Assembly (NCBI RefSeq): GCF_001949145.1
Contig: NW_019091604.1
Location: 30,231-73,850 of the forward strand
Length of the DNA stretch: 43,620 bases
Direction of reading: 5' to 3'
From: Acanthaster planci
Lineage: Eukaryota > Echinodermata > Asteroidea > Valvatida > Acanthasteridae
This document shows, piece by piece, positions 28,556 to 39,690 of the stretch. Under the pieces are notes generated by a model. The model had not been told where the DNA came from. It saw only the letters and a program-made list of their open reading frames with translations, and searched no databases. Every line of letters begins with the position of its first letter. The first letter of the stretch is position 1. Both the position numbers and the translations under genes were made by a program.

Positions 28556-28830
28556 TGTACAATCCATTTCATATTTTAGGTTACATATCGATTGGTTCGA
28601 AAGGCTCAATTATTGAGCCGCTCAATGCCGACGGAATTGAGTGCACATTGAGCGGGGATCGAGTGTGTATTGTGCGTACATTGAGTGGAGATTGAGTGCG
28701 ATTCGAGTGGAGACCAAGCACGCTTCGAGGGGAGACCGAGAACATATCGAGAAGAGATCAAGCATGCATTGAGTGGAAAGATGGAATGGTCTTCGAGTGT
28801 GAGAAATTGAGCAGCCATTGAGCATGACTG
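28556..28830. repeat. Left member of an inverted-repeat pair with satellite-like interior
   Basis: The first about 70 bases (TGTACAATCCATTTCATATT and on, including GGTTACATAT) are the inverse of 36460-36533. They end in a small palindrome (GGCTCAATTATTGAGCC at 28602-28618). The rest is a degenerate array of TTGAG/TCGAG-containing units of about 12-25 bases, reading TTGAG on the + strand. Confidence 0.7.
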
Positions 28831-29279
28831 TAAATGCGCCAATGTCCGTTTCTGCTTTTGTCAAAGTTTAATGAGTGCCTTTCAGAATGCTTGGTGTTTG
28901 CACATACATGTAGGGTAAGTTCAGACAAGGTGCCAAATGGTAGTTAATATGATAGGAAAAAATCCCTGAGGTGCAAGTTGGCATAAGTTACTTTTCCCAA
29001 ATCAGTGGAATGGTGTAAGTTGCGCCAAAGATAATGATCTCACTTGCAGTGATGAGCCACAAATTAGTGTCAAAACTGACCTTACGCTATTTCTGGGCGT
29101 AGTTTTTATTCATTTTGATATGAAAAATGTACATATTGTGGTGTTTTATTGCCACAAGCCAGCCTAGGGCTCGCCAGTCTGGACGAACTGTTTCCTGTGG
29201 GAAAAGTCACCTGACCTAAACCTAAACTATCTGCCTTGGCCCTTGAGTTTAATGAGCAATCTAATGTCCAGGGGTAAGA

Positions 29280-30204
29280 GGTCATTTTGGCAGGAATATA
29301 CATGTACCACCGATCGGTAATTGACTTGGTGATCCAGTCGACTGACACAACAGTGAGCATATGTGTAAAAAAGATATTACTGGCAAGATCAACTGGACTT
29401 TTCTTTTTTCTTTATCGTATATAATCACAATATTTACACAATTGGAGTTACTTATTTTATACAAGAGTTACGAAAGAAAAACACAAAATACAACTACAAA
29501 AGAACACTTAAATAATCCGCACTCCGCAAAGTGCCGATAATAATCCGTACTCTGCAATCTCTAACCTGTATCCGCACTCCTCACTCAGGTGACTGCACCC
29601 AAGATATCGGCGGACTACTGGTGCCAATTCACTAACGCAAACTAACTGGTAACTCAGGGTGTCTGCTGCCACTCTGACTGTCCAATCTTTCACCACTTTT
29701 CTAGACGGTGACCTTCGGACAACCCTCGACAACTCTGCCCACAACTCTACCCACACAGTATTGATATACCCACGGTCCTTTCTGACCGACACTGAGAGCA
29801 GTACACAATGAGTCAACTACTGCGGATACCTTACGGTTACTTACTAATTGCTTAGATTGCAGAACCAGTACCTGAATTGCTAGCACACTCTCAGTGTAAG
29901 CTCACAAAAAAAGGAGCGGTCACACACAGGGCTGTCCACTCGCTGAACCAGACCTCTAGACTGCCTCGAGACTTCTGCAAAACTGCCTACACCGTGCGCG
30001 GCATGGCTTTAACGAGACCAAACATAAATTTGTGCCAGTTCCGTGCTGCCTTAAACATGTGCATTTACATGGGAAATTGCGCACAGATTAATGCTAATGT
30101 GCACGGTTACCAATACAATGGTGTCGCGCATTCTCTGCTCCTATACAAAGATAAGAATGATGTCATCTTTCAACTAAAACGTAAACTTGTTACAGCCATT
30201 TCGT
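29280..30204 (-). repeat. 3' LTR of the Ty3/gypsy element
   Basis: Direct copy of 33788-34695. Shared edges are GGTCATTTTGGC on the left and CTTGTTACAGCCATTTCGT on the right. Small length differences, for example extra bases near 30070-30090, show divergence after insertion. It contains degenerate AATCCGCACTC repeats near 29512-29590. Open frames inside it are chance. Confidence 0.85.
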
Positions 30205-31072
30205 CACAAAGGCCCGAGTGTAGCTTGAATTGCCCCCAATTCATATCAGTTACATAAAATTCAATGAAATGAGCGACTAATACAACTCAATCCTCAAATT
30301 CACAAGAATTATACAGCATAACCAAAGTTTATACCAGTTCATGAAAATACGCTGAGTACTTAAGCAAAACAAATGAGAGGATCAAAAACCTCCCACAAAG
30401 TTGGAACTGTCAAATGGTTGTGGAAAAAACTTATACATAATAATCCGAACTTTGCACAATTAAAAAATGCTAAAATTTACCGTCACTTATACAGAATATG
30501 AAATTTTATACAGAACTTCATATAAACCCTGAAACATAGTGAAAAGCACACAGTTTTCTTTCTTCCCAAAAAGTATCTCAAACCTGAAAAACATGCCTTG
30601 AGAAATACAAAAAATAAACAGATACACCTTTGTCTTCTCTTTCCCTTAAACTCTTCAGGCCCGTTTCAACTGTCGATTAGATCTGCTGATTTTTTTTTTT
30701 ATACAAAATACAAAATGTTTGCACCTGTGAAAAGACTAGAAAAATAAGTTATAACATGATAAAGGTTAAACATGTCATAAATTCTTTGTCAATGACTAAG
30801 AAAAGCTAATCTACAAAACTGACTCTAACGAAGCTCATCCTGGCTCTGGCTGTCACCGCACTACAAGGGAAGGGCTAGGGTCAACTCCATTGTTCCCTAG
30901 CAGAGCTCTGCGTCGACTTTGATGGCCTTCAAGTAGGTCTCCCGGCGCTTCGTCTGGCGAACACGCTTCACATCCACGAAGACTTCGGTCAGGGTGTACA
31001 TGTTGACAGTGGCCATCTTCTTGATCTTGGATGGAGGGGCCCTCAGGTTCCTCTGTCATCCATTTTGCTTGA

Positions 31073-32085
31073 CTAATGGTAACACAGGGGCAGTCTATGC
31101 ATCCTTTTAGGAGAATGTCTTTGTGGGCTTTGGACCACATGGCTAGTCTCACTTTGACTCTGGACTTCAGGACTATCTTCCTGGCTTCCTGTGCCCGCCT
31201 CTTCGTTATTTCTCTTTTCTTCATCTTGAAGCACTGTCTCACTCTGTGAGATTTCTGACTCCCCTGTTTGAGGGTTTTCCACTACCCTCCCTGGGTCTAC
31301 CTTGCCTACATAAGGCTTTAACCTGGCTACATGTACTACACGGTGTTTATCACCCCGCCTCAACTTGATGTAGACTACCACAATTTCTTGATTATTTGCC
31401 GGGGTCCCTCCCAATGCAGTTGAAGCATGGGGGACATGTTCTTCTTTTTGGCAGGATTATGTAGCCACACTAGCTGCCCTTCTTTTAGGCTTGCCTCTGT
31501 CACCTTTTGGTCATAATTTCTTTTTTGCCTGCGAGCACTCTTGCCTAGGCACTGTCTTGCTCTCTCATGCACTCTGTGGATGTTGTTTCGCAGTTCTTCT
31601 GCGAACTCTGCCTCGGTGTCACTTTCTGTATCTGGACACCCAGTGGTCAGATCCACCGGTATATTGATCTCCCTCCCCAGCATCATCATGTTGGGGGTTT
31701 CCCCTGTTGACTCTTGTGGTGTACACCGATATGCGAAGGTGGCATATGGGAGCATCTTATCCCAGTCTCTTTGCCTTCTCTTCGGATCGATGAGGACTGC
31801 CACAATGTTCACTAAGGTCTTATTAAACCTATCGACCGTCCCATCTGATTTGGGATTATAGGCCGTAGTTCTTGTTTTTGACACACCAAGTATTTGGCAC
31901 ATCTCACTAAAAACATGCGATTCAAAATTCGTGCCCTGGTCGGAGTGCAGTTCTTGTGGCACCCAAAACCGGCATGCAAACTCTTGCACTAACTTTAGTG
32001 CTACAGTCGGGGCAGTGGAATCTGGGAGAGGGTATGCCTCCATACCCACTGGTTGCCACTGTCCATTGTCACAGTTTGATTTCAT
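31073..32085 (-). pseudogene. Ty3/gypsy integrase, catalytic core second part and C-terminal domain
   Basis: From about 32085: EAYPLPDSTAPTVALKLVQE, then the second catalytic Asp in HSDQGTNFES (codon 31939-31941), YNPKSDGTVDRFNKTL, and the C-terminal region with RRQKRNYDQKV, LKEGQLVWLHNPAKKK and LHWEGPRQI. The third catalytic residue, normally Glu, is Asp (ATC on + at 31831-31833). The frame changes near 31400 and continues to 31073 with GDKHRVVHVARLKPY. The first catalytic Asp is on the other side of the nested insertion. This copy would be inactive. Confidence 0.92.
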
Positions 32086-32089
32086 TTAA

Positions 32090-33238
32090 GAGATTTTTGT
32101 TTTATTATAGAAATGTGCCGTGTTTTATTAACTTAAAATTGTGCTAAATTCCAGAACGTTGTGGTTCAATTGAACTGAATGATTAAAGGTATTCACTGGC
32201 GGACGAAATGCCGGACTGGACTCGGGTCAGTAGTCAATAGTCGGACAATAAGAAAAGAATGTTCATTGGCCGCGACCATTCCAGTTTAGTTGGTATGGTT
32301 TGAAGGAATTTGGGACAACGCATGGTGTTTTCATATAAAAACCTTGGGAAGGGCGTCGGCTCGGCACTTGGTGACGAGATTGACTGCTGGCACTACGTTG
32401 GGGCATTAAAGGCCCGTCTAACCCGTTCATCCTCCAGGTTGGACCGATGCGTTTGGTCGGGGATTGGGTTCGTTTTCGTAAGTACTGCGTCGTATTGGGG
32501 AGCTTGAGAGCACCAAGATGCCAGTGAAAATGCCAGCAGTCTAGAAGTCTTGTCACCTCGTCGCCCACATCTGACAGCCATGCCAGGTTACCTGTTATAG
32601 CCTGTAAGTATTTTCTTTTGTATAAAAACTGCAACCAAATTCTGTGAAGTGTTGTTGATCTATTATTGGAAAGAACGTTGTAGTTCACAGGACCATGATG
32701 AAATAAAGTATGTTCAAGCAACTGTTTGATTAAAAGCAAACAAAACGTAATGTTTTAGGAGATCTTTATGAAATACACGCTGTGATAAATTATTCAAGCG
32801 ATAATCCGAAACGTGGAAATGTAGTGAAAGTGATTGGTCAGAAATCGTTTGAAAGTAGTCAACTGTATTTAATCGAAATGGATTTTGTATTACAAATAGG
32901 GCTTTTTATCTTGGACTGGGGTCTTGGTTGACAGGTAGATGTTCCCCCACTGATGTGCCGTGCCAGGATGACACCTAACCCCGGGGACGACAGCGGGACC
33001 CGCCTCTAACTGAGATCCGGACCAAAGACCACAAGTTCCCATCAGTATCTAATTTTGATCCATTCTCCTCGAGGTTTGCTTTGAATGTATTTAAGATGAA
33101 TTGTGTAATTAGTTGTATTTAAAGGGGATTCATGTATTAAATGTGTTGAACTATATTTCATCGTGTTTGGTCCTATATTTTCTCTGAGTCGTTCATTTCA
33201 GAGTTTTGGTTCAAAGGTACCATTTCCAAGGCCTTTTA
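32090..33238. mobile_element. Insertion of unknown type inside the Ty3/gypsy integrase
   Basis: Integrase coding sequence stops on the left near 32090 and resumes on the right near 33238, with only a few codons of the core missing. The 1.1 kb between encodes nothing I recognise. Both junctions carry similar words (TTTCATTTAAGAG near 32082-32094 and TTCATTTCAGAG near 33194-33205), which may be a decayed target duplication or chance. No terminal repeats were identified. Confidence 0.5.
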
Positions 33239-33645
33239 GGAGGACTTGTGACATCCATCTTGGGCAGTGGCCCGAGCAAGTCAATGGCCACCCTTTCTAG
33301 AGGTGCACCCACTTGGTATTGTTGAAGTGGGGCCCTTCACTTTTTAGCGGGTGCCTTTTTTCTTGCACAGGTCTCACAACTCCGCAGAAATGATCTGACA
33401 TCTGCAGACATCCCAGCCCAGAAATATCTGTACTTCATCTTGGCCAGGGTCTTACTCATTCCCAGGTGGCCACTCACTTGTCCACCATGTACCTCTTTTA
33501 GGATTTCTTTCCTAAGCTCCTTCGTCAAAACCAATAGCCATCTGATCGATTTGCCGTCATTTGACTCCAATTTATTGCACAGCACCCCTTCTCTGACTTC
33601 TAACTGGTCGCAATTCGACCAGTAAGGGTTAAACTCAGGAGACAT
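33238..33645 (-). pseudogene. Ty3/gypsy integrase, zinc-binding domain and first catalytic Asp
   Basis: 33645-33337 encodes the H2C2 zinc-binding domain: HGGQVSGHLGMSKTLAKMKY, then CETCARKK. After a stop at 33337 and a frame change, VGAPLERVAIDLLGPLPK follows; the Asp at 33280-33282 is the first catalytic residue. The upstream part (33646-33787) leads straight to the 5' LTR, so reverse transcriptase and RNase H are deleted. Confidence 0.92.
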
Positions 33646-33787
33646 GGGAGATACATCTTCTCAAGCAGGGCAGCCCTTGCCCCTCTCCTTCTCTCGCACA
33701 ACCCAACTCATGGTCGTGTCCTTGAGTTGAGCCTTTCTCAACTCATTTTTTTAAATCATTGGCTAGGCCACTATGCCCCGGATTAGG

Positions 33788-34695
33788 GGTCATTTTGGCG
33801 GAAATATACTACCGATCGGTAATTAATTTGGCGATGCGGTCGACTGACACAACAGTGAGCATATGCGTAAACAAGATATTAACCGGCAAGATCAACTGGA
33901 CTTATTTAATATACTTTTCTTTATCTTATATAATCACTATATTTACACAATTGGAGTTACTTATTTTATACAAGAGTTTCAAAAGAATAATACAAAATAC
34001 AACTACAAAAGAACACTTAAATAATCTGCAATCCGCAAAGTGCCGCCAATAATCCGCACTCCTCAATCCGCACTCTGTAATCTCTAACCTGTATCCGCAA
34101 TCCACACTCCTCACTCAGGTGACTGCACCCAAGATATCGGCAAACTACTGGTGCCAATTCACTAACCCAAACTAACTGGTAACTCAAGGCGTCTGCCACC
34201 ACTCTGGCTGTCCAATCTTTCACCACTTTTCTAGATGGTGACCTTCGGACAACCCTCGACAACTCTGCCCACAACTCTACCCACACAGTATTGTTATACC
34301 CACGGTCCTTTCTGACCGACACTGAGAGCAGTACACAATGAGTCAACTACTGCGGATACCTTACGGTTACTTACTAATTGCTTAGATTGCAGAACCAGTA
34401 CTCGAATTGCTAGTAGACTCTCAGCGGTAGCACACACAAAACGAGCGGTCACACACAGCGCTGTCCACTCGCTCGAGACTTCTGTGAAACTGCCAACAGT
34501 GTGCGCGGCATGGCACAAATGAGACCAAACATAAATTTGCACCAGTCCCGTGCTGCCTTAAACCTGTACTTTTACATATTAATGCTAATGTACACTGGTA
34601 CCAATACAATGGTGTCGCACATTCTCTGCGCCTATACAAAGATAAGAATGATGTCATCTTTTCACTAAAACCTAAACTTGTTACAGCCATTTCGT
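33788..34695 (-). repeat. 5' LTR of the Ty3/gypsy element
   Basis: Direct copy of 29280-30204, about 908 bases, with several indels relative to it. A 3-5 bp target duplication could not be confirmed by eye. Confidence 0.85.
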
Positions 34696-36289
34696 TAAAA
34701 TATTATATCTGCAGGTCATTCATGTAGCACCTTGGCTACATGCACATGGACAAAAAATATCATTGAATGATTCATGTTTGTTACCGTCTGAAATTATTTT
34801 GTCTTACACGATGAGTAAAATACTGTGCAGAGTTAGTTGCAGACATACATGTACATATACTATATCTGCATATGATGAGAAAGTCAGCGTGACACAAGGT
34901 CATTGTATCCACAGAATGTCTTACTTCTAAATCACAGTTTCTGAAATGAAACATCTTTTTGCCAAGATAAATATGCATGCGCCAATTGTTGCCTAGACTG
35001 CTTTCAAAAGGTTTTGTCTAAGCATCTTACAGCGCGGTAATGCCTCTTACACAAAACTTTTTAAAAAATGACTTGACTTGCAGACTTGTCTAGGAAAAAC
35101 ATGAAGTATGGAAAGTAAACATGCAATTGAGAAAACAAAGACGAGACAACGTTGTTTGTTGGGGGACAAACACTGAGCTGTTTTGGGAAGTCTTTTGGTG
35201 GGATAAAAAATTTAAGTTGTAATGGGCGAGAATAAAAAAGCCGCAATTTAAAATTAACACACAGTGCATGCATGGCCCAATGTGACATGCACTTCAGAGA
35301 TTTTTTTTTTTTGAGACTTCTTGTCAAAGAGTTGATGTAATTGTACAATGTTGTCACTAACAAGCTAATATTTTTTGCTGGGGAAGTTTTGGCCAATTTC
35401 GTTTGCCTATTTTGGGTTCAGAAGGTCAAGTTCACATGTAGTTTAAGAGGGACTTAATGTACCTGTGCGTTATAGAATAGGTATATTCATGTATGTTTTG
35501 CCTGTTTTGTGATAAGGAAATATTTTGTTTATTTGGAGGCTTTATGAATTGAAGTACTCAATTTGAACTTCCCATTCAAATTTCAGTTGCATTCTAAAAC
35601 CATAGCCATAAAAATTTTCATAAAGAAAATTAGAGACACTTTATCTGAGTTTTGTTACATGAATTGAAATTCAGAGGGTTCTAGGTTAATGCTGCTGACA
35701 AATTGTCTTTTGAAACACTGTCGTTTTTTCAGTTTAAGGTCTCACTTGAGGAAGGCCAATGCATGCAAAATAACTAGGCAGCATATGTGTTGGGAATTTT
35801 ACATATAAATGTTTACTATTTTTTGTCAAACATTAATTATCCATAACTTTACAAACAATAAAAAATTTTCTGCCTGATAAAAATGTCACTTATCACGGAG
35901 TATTTCATGCTATCTACTAGGCTTGAATCCTTTCCTTGCAATCATCAGAAGCATCCTTGAAGTTCAAATCATTCACTCAGGCATCTTGGCATCTGTTACA
36001 GATTCAACCATGGACGGTAAAACTGCAAAAGACAAAAACGAACAGATGCACCACGCAATTTGTGAGGTGTAAATGGTACTTACATGTACATGTATGGTAA
36101 ATTTACAAGTCTATTCGGTCATTCTGGACAGGTTTCCTTCATTTCCAACATGTGAGTAAAGACAATGTAAATGGAATCAACAGAAACATGACTACCTTGT
36201 CCTCTCGCCTTTAGCGCTGCGCTTCGTAACTTGTACACATGGCTGGCCGGCTGGCCACGGCGGGGGCAGCATACAGACTCCTGTCTGAA
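34696..36289. other. Host non-coding DNA, no gene recognised
   Basis: AT-rich. It contains ACATGTACATATAC-like words (near 34847) and ACATGTACATGTAT (36084). A short minus ORF (36119-36304) is not supported by any domain. Confidence 0.55.
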
Positions 36290-36533
36290 GTCCGCATCAA
36301 GCATGAATCAAGTGGATTTTTCAAGCAACCAGTGACAGCGCATCAAGCAGAGATCAAGCTTGGATCAAGCAGGGACCAGGCAGTGATCGAGCAGAGATCA
36401 AGCGGGATTGGAGCACACATTGAGTGAGATTCGAGCACACATTGAGTATGGACTCAGTCAGCATCGAGCGGCTCGACAATCAAGTATTTTGAGCCGCTTA
36501 ATATGTAACCTAAATCATGAAATGGACTGTACA
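36290..36533. repeat. Right member of the inverted-repeat pair with satellite-like interior
   Basis: Degenerate units containing TCAAGC/TTGAGT/TCGAGC run from about 36297 to 36455 in the same orientation as those of the left copy. The outer 36460-36533 (GAGCCGCTTAATATGTAACC to GGACTGTACA) is the inverse of 28556-28625. Confidence 0.7.
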
Positions 36534-38477
36534 TGCATGTTCAAAAAGGGAGAATGAACATAAAGAATTCTTCATTAAAACTTTCATTGTTTCAGTTTTA
36601 TTTAACAGTTTTTGCTTGGTAATTATAAGCCATGTTTCCACTTGACTTTTTATTTTATTCATTTATATTTTGGGTAAAACTACCACAGCTGAGTAGAAGA
36701 ATTATGAAATTAAGACAAATCATTTTAAAATGCCCAAGAGAGTGACATTCCTGTGTGTTACAATGTGATTGTGGTCGGTCAGCAGGCTGTCGGTGGTTGC
36801 AGAAATTTCTGTAGAGCTTAAATAATTTCACAGATCCTGATTAGAGCACCCTATTTGTATTGTATCATTCTCATATCTTTTTTACTTAAGGGAGGGTCGG
36901 TCAGTCAGAAAAAAAATGAAATTCCTAAAAAAAAATTCCACTATGTATACTTGTCACTTGTTTTTATAATGAGTACCGTGAATGCCTTTGTTTCGAGCTG
37001 AGTACAAAGAAATGTTTTATCAGTACACAAAGCAATAGGCCTACTTGAATGAAACTACCGAAACTGGTTGCAAATGTAGTGTCATAACAATTTTTAAATA
37101 AAACAAGAGAATGAAATGTGTAACAAAAGGTTATATGAATAGTTTAAATACCGGTATTAAAATAAAGAGAAAAATATATGACAAACAAGACAGCTGTTGA
37201 GGCCTCCATCATATGAAGAACAAAGCCCTTAACCCTATCAGTCCTCAGTCCTCCAACAGGTGAAGGATTGAGGAGTGTTAGGGTTAAGCATAAGTAAATT
37301 TATCTCAGTCTCAATTTACTGTGTCCTAACAAGTATATTTTAATTATTTTTATTATTTACATTTTTCACACAAAATTTGATTTCATAAGAACAACAATAG
37401 AATCATTTGTGTCACATTAAGTAGGATATGGCAGGTTCCTGAAAATTTGTACCATTAGATAATCTGCAACTTGGGGTGTTCATTTTACCTGAAGTGATCA
37501 GCTGTGAATTAATTTCCAATGTCTGATGAAATGAGGGAAGTCATGGCTGACACCTGAAACAATGATGACCATGCCCATTTTTCAACTTAATCGGAGTTGA
37601 TTAATTAAAGTATCAAACATCAGCATTTTTGAAGGATGGGAACAACCTGTTGAAATCCTCGCCAATAAAAGTTACCAAGGTGTGATAATCCCTGTGGTTA
37701 TTTTACACAGATTCATATGTGGTTAGAGTTGATAATGTTTACACATTTTAAAACTATAATCGTGAAATTAAAAAATACCTCTCACAAATAATTGGGCCCT
37801 GAAGTTGGAAGTTGCAAACGTCATTCGTTTCTGTCAAAAAACTTGACTGCAAAAAAACAGCAAGTAAAATCAAAATCGATGTACAACACAAGCTTTAGAA
37901 AAAGTGTGAAAAAGCTACCCCAAACCATCATTCTTTTATGGCTGGACCAATCACAACTGCAGTCCAAGATACTGATCGTGTCAATTTTTCGGCTTCCATC
38001 AGCATCTCATAATGATGTTGGGGAAAGGTTTTGCTGCAGCGTGGGCTGTTTGACCTTTGACATCAACCCAGATAGTGTGCTCTCTTTTTCAATTGATGTT
38101 CATGAGCCCCTCCATGCAATGGCGACGCTCTAGGATTTTCCTCTTTGCACTAAGGTTTCTCAAAAGAAAATCTGTCATACTGAATGACATTAACAAAAAA
38201 ATGACATCTTAGACATAAACTATGATTCATGATGAAAATCTAATGCTCAGAGTTGTTAACTTTAATTTTCAATGGAGATATCTCCAAAATAAGCGGCAAA
38301 ATGAACATCGTGCATGGAATTTTCAAGCACTACTTGTGACAGCATTTTCCGCATTCTTGAAAGTCATGCATTTTTTGTCGAAATTCTGGAATGGTCACAA
38401 TGTATAATTCGCAACATATTGTACTCATTTTACATTTTTGATGGATCCAATTGATTGTTTTCGATGGTTGAAAGGTA
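36534..38477. other. Host non-coding DNA with one small hairpin
   Basis: No gene recognised. 37228-37288 is a 61-base imperfect palindrome: CTTAACCCTATCAGTCCTCA pairs with its inverse TGAGGAGTGTTAGGGTTAAG around a short loop. Confidence 0.55.
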
Positions 38478-38836
38478 TTCATTCATTCATTCCTTCATCC
38501 CTCCCTCCCTCCCTACCTCCCTCCCATGACTCTTACGTAGTTTGGGGACTTGAGGGCAGAAGATACTAAAGTTTTTCTCCACACTGGTCTGTCAGCAGCC
38601 TGGGTCAAGGTATCCTGTAGAGGCATATATATTGGTCCGTTCCTTGATGGTGTCTGACCAGCTCTTCCGTTGCCCTCAACGGTGCCTTGCATGATGGTTT
38701 TGCAGAGGCTGTCATTTAGTGTGATGTGACTGTATGAGAGAAGTTTCCCTTGCTTCACAGTGGCAAGGAGTAGTTCCTGGGGGCCCACCAGGCTCTTGAC
38801 TTTGTCCCTGACGTACTCGTTTGTCTTGTTTTCCAA
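38478..38836 (-). pseudogene. Non-LTR retrotransposon 3' end with simple-repeat tail
   Basis: 38836-38513 encodes the C-terminal tail of a LINE-type reverse transcriptase (NEYVRDKVKSLVGPQELLLA, then SYSHITLNDSLCKTIMQGT), as seen in multicopy invertebrate LINEs. On the coding strand it is followed by (GGGA)n and (ATGA)n at 38478-38524, the kind of 3' tail left by target-primed insertion. Only the last about 110 codons are present, so this is a 5'-truncated copy. The clade is not determined. Confidence 0.7.
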
Positions 38837-39585
38837 GTGGGAGTTTATCTGGGTTTATCTGTATTCTTTAATCTCTCAAATGTGCCGACATTGTAATAGT
38901 GGTCATAGTACTTGAATTGATTGTTCTGTATCAGTAAATTTTACCCCTCTTGATTTTCTTGATTTGTTTTCACCCCTTCAATAAAGCACAGTGAAGGATA
39001 ATACACATGAATTTTGACTGGAGTTATCACTTCTATTCTAAAAGGAGTTGATCTAAAAGTTGGTTTATGGTTCCTGTTATTTGGAAGCAAGCCTTGGGTT
39101 ACTCACGTACATATTCAGCACCATTTTTGTACAGGTCATCACATCTTACTTTTAGTTAACAGGCAAGATCCTCAATAGCAGGGTCAGTAGGAAAAAAAGG
39201 CTTTTTCTAAGGTCAAGCGACAAAAAAGGGTTGTTTGGAAATGAGAACCATAAAATTTAAAAGGGTGCCCTTATCAGGACCAGTGCTGAAAAACTTCTGC
39301 AGTTACACTGTAAAATGCCTTGTGTGCAGATTGCTTCCCTAACCAGTCAGATAACTGATATGTAGGTGTACACCAGTGTTGAAGCAAAGGCTTTGATCCT
39401 CAAGAACAAGGCTGTGAACCACATGGCTAAGGCAAAGGCCACGGCTCTCAAGTATAATTGTTTAATACTGTAATACAAGTTTGTCCTCAAAGAAACACAA
39501 CCCAAAAGTGACATTTATTTTGCTCCAAAATAATCACTAGGGAAATTGTTATTTTCGTATCAAATTTAAACTTGATATGTCTTGT
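38837..39585. other. Host non-coding DNA, no gene recognised
   Basis: No coding signal or obvious repeat seen. Confidence 0.5.
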
Positions 39586-39690
39586 GCTTTCAACCTACCC
39601 CAAACAGTTGCTAAATGTGCAAATTCCTTTGCGTCTGATTCAATTCGCTAAAACTTCTGATCAACCGTAGTGCACCTGGGCCTGAGCTGC
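39586..39690 (+). repeat. DIRS left inverted terminal repeat
   Basis: 39602-39680 is the inverse of 42175-42250, sharing GCAAATTCCTTTGCGTCTGA and CTAAAACTTCTGATCAAC. The outer part 39586-39611 (GCTTTCAACCTACCCCAAAC) is the inverse of the first part of the internal complementary region at 41990-42016. Confidence 0.85.

Larger units (their letters stand above)
29280..34695 (-). mobile_element. Ty3/gypsy LTR retrotransposon, internally deleted
   Basis: Two direct LTRs of about 0.9 kb flank 3.6 kb of internal DNA. Coding direction is minus, so the LTR at 33788-34695 is the 5' LTR. Only the integrase part of pol remains; gag, protease, reverse transcriptase and RNase H are missing. 30205-30850 next to the 3' LTR is non-coding. 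A separate 1.1-kb insertion splits the integrase. Confidence 0.88.

Noticed and set aside
29508-29886. Open frames repeated at 34017-34542
   Set aside because: They lie wholly within the two LTRs and reflect the repeat, not a gene.
32263-32739. 158-aa minus frame in the Ty3 nested insertion
   Set aside because: No family resemblance and low-complexity pieces; likely chance.
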